The notes under the pieces were generated by a model. That model was not told the DNA's origin. It worked only from the letters and a program-made list of their open reading frames with translations, and did no database searches. A stretch of DNA of 5,009 bases, taken from Rhodospirillaceae bacterium. Lineage in GTDB: Bacteria > Pseudomonadota > Alphaproteobacteria > UBA11136. The DNA lies in the NCBI GenBank assembly GCA_018663165.1, contig JABJES010000289.1, positions 1-5,009 of the forward strand, written 5' to 3'. Below, piece by piece: positions 1-5,009 of the stretch; position 1 is the stretch's first letter, and the number at the start of each line of letters is the position of its first letter. The position numbers were made by a program, and so were the translations under genes.

Positions 1-592
1 CTTTCTCTGCGCGGATCATATGATTGGCGTGTGTAACAAGGTAAATCTTATTGATTCCTTCTGCGGCCAGGATTTCGTGAACATTTTGCGCCCCTTCCCA
101 TGTTGTGTTCGATATATCCTCGGTCCAGGCGACAGGCACATGAAAATCGGTTTCAAGGGCGGCTTTCATGGTTTCGGCCTCGCTTAATTTCGTATTTTCC
201 GGGCGGCCGCCGCTGACCAGAAGGGGGAGTCCGCTGCGCCGATGGAGGTTGGCGCCATAGCGGATGCGGGCCAGCGAACCGCCCGAGACCGTGTCGCCGC
301 CGTATTCTGGTGCTGCTTCATAGAGCCCGGCCCCGAGAACAACGATGGCCTGGGGTGGGTCGGAACTATCCATTAAATCAAGGGATTGCGGGGGTAGGGG
401 AGGGGGAACGGGCAGGTTGCCCACCAATAGCGAGGCCATTATCTTGGTGCTGAAGATATAAAACAGGATTGTAACAGCGATCAGTATCCGCTTGGCGCGC
501 CGGGGATTGCGTTGAATGTTCCAAATTCCGATAAGCCCGGCGAGAAGGAAAACACCCGGAGGGAGAAGAAACTCTTTGAGCAAGGGGATCAT
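1..592 (-). CDS. DUF218/YdcF-family (ElyC/SanA-like) membrane protein, partial
   Basis: Reading the minus strand from an ATG at 592 gives 197 codons with no stop up to the left edge, so the C-terminus is missing (family members are usually about 200-260 residues). Two hydrophobic segments, about residues 7-24 and 36-57, are followed by a proline-rich linker (61-69) and then a DUF218 domain from about residue 82. Recognisable family motifs are AIVVLGAG (82-89), LARIRYGANLHRRSG (107-121), LLVSGGRPE (124-132) with conserved acidic residues E138 and E140, SNTTWEGAQN (161-170), and LVTHANHMIRA (185-195). Family members include ElyC and SanA of enteric bacteria, which are linked to envelope integrity and peptidoglycan or polysaccharide carrier metabolism; the exact reaction is not settled, so no function is assigned here. 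The ATG at 592 is the first in frame after a stop at 650-652. The bases before it give no clear Shine-Dalgarno sequence, so the start is moderately certain. It is transcribed divergently from the oxidase operon. Confidence 0.85.
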   Translation of the reverse strand, partial: MIPLLKEFLLPPGVFLLAGLIGIWNIQRNPRRAKRILIAVTILFYIFSTKIMASLLVGNLPVPPPLPPQSLDLMDSSDPPQAIVVLGAGLYEAAPEYGGDTVSGGSLARIRYGANLHRRSGLPLLVSGGRPENTKLSEAETMKAALETDFHVPVAWTEDISNTTWEGAQNVHEILAAEGINKIYLVTHANHMIRAEK

Positions 593-699
593 GGCGAAGG
601 GTTTACCAATTTTTACGGAGATGAAACCATTTAAGTATAGGTATGAAGTTTATATGAGGTGTGTAAAAACAGGTTATGTTATTAATAGGGCGTCATAAT

Positions 700-713
700 T
701 TGATTTGGCTCAA
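700..713 (+). promoter_or_regulatory. FNR/FixK/Anr-type binding site upstream of ccoN
   Basis: The sequence TTGATTTGGCTCAA matches the FNR/FixK consensus TTGAT-N4-ATCAA at 9 of the 10 specified positions; the only mismatch is C for A at the first base of the right half-site. It sits 82 bases before the ccoN ATG. cbb3 oxidase operons are classic targets of FNR-family activators (FnrL, FixK, Anr) under low oxygen, so the site fits its context well. Activation of ccoNOQP at low oxygen is inferred from this match, not shown. Confidence 0.8.
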
Positions 714-739
714 TGCTAGGGGAGGCGTCAGTCTCCATC

Positions 740-745
740 TATACT
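740..745 (+). promoter_or_regulatory. candidate -10 hexamer of the ccoNOQP promoter
   Basis: TATACT matches the sigma-70 -10 consensus TATAAT at five of six positions and lies 27 bases after the FNR-type box, in the right direction for ccoN. A transcript would start near 751-752. No good -35 hexamer lies 16-18 bases upstream, which fits an activator-dependent promoter. The box centre would be at about -45 rather than the canonical class II -41.5, so either the real -10 is a few bases upstream or the spacing is atypical. Confidence 0.45.
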
Positions 746-795
746 AAGAAATACGAATCCGGCCCGGAAGACGGCGCTATGTGGGAGATTTATTG

Positions 796-2256
796 ATGAG
801 TTCAGCCTCGAGTACATCGGGCGCGGCAGACGCCTATAACGACGAAATTATTCGTAAATTCGTCGTCGCCACGGTTTTCTGGGGTGTTGTTGGCTTTGGA
901 GCCGGGGTGTTTATCGCCTTCCAGCTCGCCTTTCCGGCGCTTAATCTTGATCTTGAGTGGTTCTCTTTCGGTCGTCTCCGTCCGGTTCACACCAGTGCAG
1001 TGATTTTCGCCTTTGGCGGTAATGCGCTTATTGGCACCTCCTTTTATGTTGCTCAACGGACCTGCCGGGCTTCGCTCTTCGGCGGTAACGGGCTCGCCTC
1101 TTTCGTTTTCTGGGGCTATCAGCTCTTCATCGTCATGGCGGCGGTGGGGTATGTGCTGGGTATTACCCAGAGCCGCGAATACGCCGAGCCGGAATGGTAT
1201 GTGGATATCTGGATCACCATCGTCTGGGTGGCCTATCTGTTGGTTTTTGTCGGTACGATCATGAAGCGCAAGGAACCCCATATCTACGTCGCCAACTGGT
1301 TCTATCTGGCCTTTATCGTTACCGTTGCCCTGCTGCATATTGTCAATAATCTGGCGGTGCCCGTCTCCTTTACCGGGGCCAAGAGTTATTCCCTGTTTGC
1401 CGGGGTGCGCGATGCCCTGACCCAGTGGTGGTATGCCCATAACGCCGTCGGATTTTTCCTTACCGCCGGGTTTCTCGGCATGATGTACTACTTCATTCCC
1501 AAGCGGGTGAACCGGCCGATTTATTCCTATCGGCTGTCGATCATCCATTTCTGGTCACTGATTTTCCTTTATATCTGGGCCGGGCCTCATCATCTCCATT
1601 ACACCTCTCTGCCCGATTGGGCGCAGACCCTTGGTATGGTCTTTTCAATCATGCTGTGGATGCCGTCCTGGGGTGGCATGATCAACGGTCTGATGACTCT
1701 GTCTGGGGCCTGGGACAAGCTGCGTACCGATCCGGTGTTGCGTTTCATGGTTACCGGTGTCGGTTTTTACGGCATGAGTACCTTCGAAGGCCCCGTGATG
1801 TCGATCAAATCGGTCAACGCCCTGTCCCATTACACAGACTGGACGATCGGTCATGTTCATTCGGGTACGCTCGGCTGGGTTGGTTTTATCACCTTTGGTG
1901 TTCTTTATTTCCTTGTTCCGGTGCTGTGGAAGCGCAAGGACATCTATAGCCAACGGCTGATCAGTTATCATTTCTGGATTTCGACCATCGGCATCGTGCT
2001 CTATATCGTCTCCATGTGGGTTTCCGGCATTATGCAGGGTCTGATGTGGCGGGCCTATGACAGCTTCGGCTTCCTGCAATATTCGTTTGCCGAAACCGTC
2101 GATGCGATGCACCCCTTCTATGTAATCCGGGGGCTTGGGGGCTTCCTGTTCTTCTTCGGGTCTCTGATTATGGCGTATAATTTGTGGCGCACCTGTCGCG
2201 GAGACATCGAGCCTGAAACCGTTTCCTCGCGCCAATCCGCGACGGCTCAGGCATAG
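796..2256 (+). CDS. ccoN: cbb3-type cytochrome c oxidase subunit I (CcoN)
   Basis: CcoN is the catalytic heme-copper subunit that reduces O2 to water and pumps protons in the cytoplasmic membrane. The product is 486 residues from the ATG at 796 and strongly hydrophobic throughout (about 12 spans), a normal length for the family. Numbered from that ATG, the expected ligands are all visible: H65 (RPVHTSAV) and H355 for low-spin heme b, H353 (GHVHSGTLGW) for heme b3, and H215 (YAHNAVGFF) with H265 and H266 (AGPHHLHY) for CuB. Y259 (FLYIWAGPHH) matches the tyrosine cross-linked to the first CuB histidine in C-family oxidases. The spacing between H215, Y259, H265/H266, H353 and H355 equals that of the structurally known Pseudomonas stutzeri protein. 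The ATG at 796 is preferred because GGGAG (783-787) lies eight bases before it; an in-frame GTG at 781 would add five residues and has its own GGAAG at 766-770, so it cannot be excluded. It is the first gene of the operon. Confidence 0.97.
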   Translation: MSSASSTSGAADAYNDEIIRKFVVATVFWGVVGFGAGVFIAFQLAFPALNLDLEWFSFGRLRPVHTSAVIFAFGGNALIGTSFYVAQRTCRASLFGGNGLASFVFWGYQLFIVMAAVGYVLGITQSREYAEPEWYVDIWITIVWVAYLLVFVGTIMKRKEPHIYVANWFYLAFIVTVALLHIVNNLAVPVSFTGAKSYSLFAGVRDALTQWWYAHNAVGFFLTAGFLGMMYYFIPKRVNRPIYSYRLSIIHFWSLIFLYIWAGPHHLHYTSLPDWAQTLGMVFSIMLWMPSWGGMINGLMTLSGAWDKLRTDPVLRFMVTGVGFYGMSTFEGPVMSIKSVNALSHYTDWTIGHVHSGTLGWVGFITFGVLYFLVPVLWKRKDIYSQRLISYHFWISTIGIVLYIVSMWVSGIMQGLMWRAYDSFGFLQYSFAETVDAMHPFYVIRGLGGFLFFFGSLIMAYNLWRTCRGDIEPETVSSRQSATAQA

Positions 2257-2267
2257 GAGGGCAGGAC

Positions 2268-2993
2268 ATGTTGATCAAACACGAGAAAATCGAGACAAAC
2301 GTCATCCTGATGCTGGTGCTGACTCTGCTCACCGTTTCCATCGGCGGGCTGGTGGAAATCGTGCCGCTTTACACTATTGAGACGACGATCGAAGAGGTTG
2401 ATGGAGTGCGTCCCTATTCGCCGCTGGAACTGGTTGGACGTAATGTTTATATCCGCGAGGGGTGTTATCTCTGTCATTCCCAGCAGATTCGGCCTTTCCG
2501 TGACGAAGTGGAGCGCTACGGCCATTACTCTATTGCGGCGGAAAGCATGTATGACCATCCCTTCCAGTGGGGATCAAAAAGAACCGGGCCGGATCTGGCG
2601 CGGGTTGGCGGCAAGTATTCAAACGAGTGGCATGTTGCCCATCTGAGTGATCCGCGTTCGGTGGTGCCGGAATCGATCATGCCCGGTTATTCTTTTTTGG
2701 CTAATCAGGAGCTGGATGTTTCGGATATCAGCGCCCATCTGGAGACCAACCGGATTGTCGGTGTGCCCTATAGCGATGAGATGATCGCCCAAGCGGCGGC
2801 TGATCTGGCGGCCCAGGCTGGGGCGGATGAAGACACTGATGGCCTGTTGGCCCGTTATCCCAAAGCCGTGAGTGGAGATTTCGACGGTGATGCCGGACGG
2901 ATCACCGAAATGGATGCTCTGATCTCTTATCTTCAGATGCTCGGCACCTTGGTCGATTTTTCCCGTTACGATCATGACGATCTTCAGCAATAG
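2268..2993 (+). CDS. ccoO: cbb3-type cytochrome c oxidase subunit II, monoheme cytochrome c (CcoO)
   Basis: CcoO is the membrane-anchored monoheme cytochrome c that delivers electrons to the CcoN hemes. The 241-residue product has one N-terminal transmembrane segment (about residues 11-33), which acts as an uncleaved anchor and leaves the rest in the periplasm. The heme c site is C66-Y-L-C69-H70 (REGCYLCHSQQ), and M138 in ESIMPGYSF is the expected axial methionine. Other family signatures are IRPFRDEVERYGHYS (75-89), the HPFQWGSKRTGPDLARVG stretch (97-114), VGVPYSDEMI (164-173) and TEMDALISYLQMLGT (213-227). Length is normal for CcoO. The start has a strong AGGAGG (2255-2260) seven bases upstream that overlaps the ccoN stop codon, and only 11 bases separate the genes, consistent with one transcript. 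Confidence 0.97.
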   Translation: MLIKHEKIETNVILMLVLTLLTVSIGGLVEIVPLYTIETTIEEVDGVRPYSPLELVGRNVYIREGCYLCHSQQIRPFRDEVERYGHYSIAAESMYDHPFQWGSKRTGPDLARVGGKYSNEWHVAHLSDPRSVVPESIMPGYSFLANQELDVSDISAHLETNRIVGVPYSDEMIAQAAADLAAQAGADEDTDGLLARYPKAVSGDFDGDAGRITEMDALISYLQMLGTLVDFSRYDHDDLQQ

Positions 2994-2999
2994 GGGGGG

Positions 3000-3170
3000 A
3001 TGATGTCTCTGGAAGCTGTTTCAGATTTCTTCCGTTCCTTTTGGGGCCTGTGGCTGATGCTGATTTTTACCGGGATCATTGTTTGGGCGCTCTGGCCTTC
3101 CCGGCGCAGGTCTGCGGAAATGCAGGACCATGCCGATATTCCCTTTCGTGATGATAAAGATTCCCTCTAG
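3000..3170 (+). CDS. ccoQ: cbb3-type cytochrome c oxidase subunit IV (CcoQ/FixQ)
   Basis: This small gene encodes 56 residues and fills the gap between ccoO and ccoP, where ccoQ is expected. The protein begins MMSLEAVSDFFRSFWGLW, has one transmembrane segment (about residues 15-33, ending VWALWPSRRR) followed by a positively charged cluster, and finishes with a short polar tail (DIPFRDDKDSL). This layout of a single span, a W-A-x-W-P motif and a basic patch, then an acidic tail is typical of CcoQ, which stabilises the CcoNO-CcoP interaction and is not catalytic. Two tandem ATGs (3000 and 3003) follow a run of seven G's (2993-2999) that must serve as the ribosome site. The second ATG has the better spacing, so the true product may be 55 residues. 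Confidence 0.93.
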   Translation: MMSLEAVSDFFRSFWGLWLMLIFTGIIVWALWPSRRRSAEMQDHADIPFRDDKDSL

Positions 3171-3179
3171 GAGGCCACC

Positions 3180-4055
3180 ATGCCGACAAAAATAGAAAAG
3201 GACGCCATTACCGGCACGGAAACCACCGGTCATGAGTGGGACGGGATTAAAGAGCTCAACACGCCCCTGCCAAAATGGTGGCTGTACACCTTCTATGCGA
3301 CGATTGTTTTTGCCGTTATTTACGTCATCCTTTATCCGGCCATTCCGCTCGGCGGTGGTGAGTATACCAAGGGTGTGCTCGGATTTTCCCAGCGCGCGGT
3401 TCTCGAAAATGAGATGGCTGAATTACACAGTGAGCGTAGCGTTTACATGGATCGTTTCATTGCCGCGTCGATGGAAGAGATCATTGAGGATGCAGAGCTT
3501 CAGAATTATGCGATGGCAGGTGGCCGCGTCGCCTTTGCCGATAATTGCGTGCCTTGTCATGGCGCTGGCGGTGCGGGTGGTCCTGGTTATCCGAGCCTTG
3601 CAGACGATGACTGGCTGTGGGGCGGGACGCTTGAGGATATTTATACGACATTACAGAACGGCGTGCGCTGGGCCGACAATGAAGAGACCAGAACATCCCA
3701 GATGCCCGCTTTTGCAGTGGACGAAATTCTCAACGCTGGACAAATCAATGATGTCGCTGAATATGTGCTCTCTCTTTCCAATTCCGCCAGCGATGCACAG
3801 GCCGCCGAACGCGGAGCGGTTGTGTTTGCGGAGAATTGCGCCGTCTGCCATGGCGAGAGCGGCGAGGGCATGCGTGAGCTCGGGGCACCTAAACTCAATG
3901 ATTCAATCTGGCTTTTCGGCGGTGACAAGGAAACTATTGTCGAAACCATTTCAAAAAGCCGGGGCGGTGTGATGCCTGCCTGGGGTGGTCGTCTTGATGA
4001 TGTGACCCTGAAACAGTTGACGATTTATGTCCATTCCCTCGGGGGGGGTGAATAA
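3180..4055 (+). CDS. ccoP: cbb3-type cytochrome c oxidase subunit III, diheme cytochrome c (CcoP)
   Basis: CcoP is the diheme cytochrome c that accepts electrons from soluble or membrane cytochrome c and passes them to CcoO. The 291-residue product has a cytoplasmic N-terminus with the family motif HEWDGIKELNTPLPKWW (18-34), one transmembrane segment (about 33-56), the EYTKGVLGFSQR motif (61-72), then two cytochrome c domains. Heme site 1 is C123-V-P-C126-H127 with axial M175 (TSQMPAFAV). Heme site 2 is C220-A-V-C223-H224 with axial M265 (GVMPAWGGRL). One membrane span rather than two is the usual form in many proteobacteria. The start has AGGAGG (3169-3174) five bases upstream, overlapping the ccoQ stop. 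The coding end contains a run of eight G's (4041-4048) that gives the terminal GGGE. Confidence 0.97.
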   Translation: MPTKIEKDAITGTETTGHEWDGIKELNTPLPKWWLYTFYATIVFAVIYVILYPAIPLGGGEYTKGVLGFSQRAVLENEMAELHSERSVYMDRFIAASMEEIIEDAELQNYAMAGGRVAFADNCVPCHGAGGAGGPGYPSLADDDWLWGGTLEDIYTTLQNGVRWADNEETRTSQMPAFAVDEILNAGQINDVAEYVLSLSNSASDAQAAERGAVVFAENCAVCHGESGEGMRELGAPKLNDSIWLFGGDKETIVETISKSRGGVMPAWGGRLDDVTLKQLTIYVHSLGGGE

Positions 4056-4076
4056 TGTGCTTAAGGTATTTACCCT

Positions 4077-5009
4077 ATGACAGACGCCTCCCGTCATGAC
4101 GATCTCACGGTTGATGCTGAATCCGTAAAGCAGCAGAAGGCCAAGGAACCCTTCTACGCCCCCCATATCAAGGTTTATCCGAAGAAGGTTGATGGTATTT
4201 TCCGCCGCCTTAAATGGGTGGCGCTGGTCATTCTTCTCGGTATTTATTACATCGTGCCCTGGTTGCGCTGGGACCGTGGTCCAGGTGTTCCAGATCAGGC
4301 CGTGTTGTTCGATTTCGCCGGTCAGCGGGCCTATGTGTTGTGGATACAAACCTGGCCCCAGGAGATTTATTATCTTGCCGGGCTCTTGATCCTTGCTGCC
4401 ATCGGGCTTTTTTTCGTGACCTCGCTGTTCGGCCGCCTGTGGTGCGGATATGCCTGCCCCCAGACTGTCTGGACAGATCTTTTCATGTTGGTTGAACGGA
4501 TGATCGAGGGCGGTCGCTCTGCCCGGATCAGACTCGACAAAGGTCCATGGACGTCCGCCAAGGTTATCAAGAAAATTACCAAGCATATCAGTTGGCTGGT
4601 GATTTCGTTTCTGACCGGCGGTGCCTGGATCATGTATTTTTACGACGCGCCGACACTCGTTCATGACGTTATGGCGTTCCAGGTGCCAGCCTTCGCCGTT
4701 TTCTTTGTTCTGATGTTTACGGCAACCACTTATCTTCTCGGTGGTATTTCGCGGGAACAGGTCTGTACTTATATGTGCCCGTGGCCGCGTTTCCAGTCGG
4801 CGATGTTCGACGAAGATACGATGATCGTAACTTACGAGAAATGGCGGGGTGAGCCGCGCGCCCCCCACAAGGCGGGCACAAGCTGGGATGGTCGCGGAGA
4901 TTGTATTGATTGCAACCAATGTGTCGCGGCGTGCCCGACCGGAATCGATATCCGTGATGGCAGCCAGCTTGAATGCATCGGCTGCGGCCTGTGCATCGAC
5001 GCCTGCAAC
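4077..5009 (+). CDS. ccoG: cytochrome c oxidase accessory protein CcoG (FixG/RdxA), partial
   Basis: The frame is open from the ATG at 4077 to the right edge (311 codons), so the C-terminus is missing (family members are about 470-520 residues). CcoG is a polytopic membrane iron-sulfur protein required for cbb3 assembly; in Rhodobacter capsulatus it has been described as a copper reductase that helps supply Cu(I) to CuB. Hydrophobic segments lie at about residues 44-62, 95-117, 170-188 and 202-222. Cysteine motifs visible are CGYACPQTVW (123-132) and CTYMCPWPRFQ (230-240). These are followed by a ferredoxin-type pair of 4Fe-4S motifs, C276-C279-C282-C286-P and C300-C303-C306-C310. The N-terminal VYPKKVDGIFRRLKW (33-47) is also typical. 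An in-frame stop at 4062-4064 leaves the ATG at 4077 as the first available start; AAGG (4063-4066) lies ten bases before it. It follows ccoP by 21 bases and is probably cotranscribed. Confidence 0.95.
   Translation, partial: MTDASRHDDLTVDAESVKQQKAKEPFYAPHIKVYPKKVDGIFRRLKWVALVILLGIYYIVPWLRWDRGPGVPDQAVLFDFAGQRAYVLWIQTWPQEIYYLAGLLILAAIGLFFVTSLFGRLWCGYACPQTVWTDLFMLVERMIEGGRSARIRLDKGPWTSAKVIKKITKHISWLVISFLTGGAWIMYFYDAPTLVHDVMAFQVPAFAVFFVLMFTATTYLLGGISREQVCTYMCPWPRFQSAMFDEDTMIVTYEKWRGEPRAPHKAGTSWDGRGDCIDCNQCVAACPTGIDIRDGSQLECIGCGLCIDACN

Larger units (their letters stand above)
593..795. other. divergent intergenic region between the YdcF-like gene and ccoN
   Basis: About 200 bases separate the two divergent gene starts. 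The part from about 605 to 715 is clearly more AT-rich than the flanking genes, as expected of a control region. It contains the FNR/FixK-type box and the -10-like hexamer listed separately. On the minus strand a TATACT hexamer (plus positions 634-639) could be a -10 for the YdcF-like gene, but no -35 at normal spacing accompanies it. Nearer ccoN there is an 11-base inverted repeat, TCCGG-C-CCGGA (758-768), and a four-base-pair GGAG/CTCC stem (721-724 with 733-736). Both are too short to call as regulatory structures. No convincing protein-coding gene lies here. Confidence 0.7.

Noticed and set aside
634..639. TATACT on the minus strand as a promoter for the YdcF-like gene
   Set aside because: The nearest -35-like TTTACA (plus 662-667) is 22 bases away, too far for a sigma-70 promoter, so it is not listed as a feature.
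516..698. Plus-strand open frame of 60 codons before the FNR box
   Set aside because: It mostly overlaps the start of the YdcF-like gene on the other strand and extends into the AT-rich control region, with no motif and no clear ribosome site.
758..768. Perfect short palindrome TCCGG-C-CCGGA in the ccoN leader
   Set aside because: With a five-base arm and a one-base centre it cannot form a stable hairpin, and I know of no regulator with this site. It is likely chance.
802..1548. Long minus-strand open frame (248 codons) antisense to ccoN
   Set aside because: It lies wholly inside ccoN, its product is low-complexity polar sequence with no recognisable motif, and ccoN has all of its ligands. 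It is a frame shadow.
1645..2235. Minus-strand open frame (196 codons) antisense to the second half of ccoN
   Set aside because: It lies inside a confidently identified gene and shows no family motif or ribosome site.
3232..3972. Plus-strand open frame (246 codons) offset from ccoP
   Set aside because: It is an out-of-frame reading of ccoP, which carries both CxxCH heme sites and the membrane anchor in its own frame.
3951..4919. Minus-strand open frame (322 codons) antisense to the end of ccoP and to ccoG
   Set aside because: It is long only because the plus-strand genes leave that frame open. The plus frame encodes the CcoG cysteine motifs, and the antisense product resembles nothing I recognise.

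Overview
This window is most likely from an alphaproteobacterium of moderate to fairly high GC content. It carries most of a cbb3-type cytochrome c oxidase cluster on the plus strand. The evidence for the lineage is the compact ccoN-ccoO-ccoQ-ccoP-ccoG order, the single-span CcoP, and an FNR/FixK-type box upstream. Genus and species cannot be fixed from this sequence.

Layout. Positions 1-592 (minus strand) hold the N-terminal part of a membrane-anchored DUF218/YdcF-family (ElyC/SanA-like) protein that runs off the left edge. Positions 593-795 are a divergent, locally AT-rich intergenic region. It contains a near-consensus FNR/FixK box (700-713) and a plausible -10 hexamer (740-745) for the oxidase operon. 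ccoN (796-2256), ccoO (2268-2993), ccoQ (3000-3170, very short) and ccoP (3180-4055) follow in tight succession with 6-11 bases between genes. After 21 bases, ccoG starts at 4077 and is still open at the right edge (5009).

How the genes work together. CcoN holds heme b, heme b3 and CuB, where O2 is reduced. CcoO (one c heme) and CcoP (two c hemes) pass electrons from periplasmic cytochrome c or the bc1 complex to CcoN. CcoQ is the small single-span subunit that stabilises the complex. CcoG is a membrane iron-sulfur protein needed for assembly, linked to copper delivery for CuB. All catalytic and heme ligands I could check are present, so the oxidase looks functional. The FNR-type box implies induction at low oxygen, as expected for a high-affinity oxidase. 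ccoH, ccoI and ccoS would be expected to the right, outside the window.

I do not see a previously undescribed system here. The window is a well-formed example of a known respiratory operon. The items worth a second look are small: an 8-G tract at the end of ccoP whose slippage would change coupling to ccoG, a five-codon upstream reading frame overlapping the ccoN start, slightly unusual promoter spacing, and the divergent YdcF-like neighbour.
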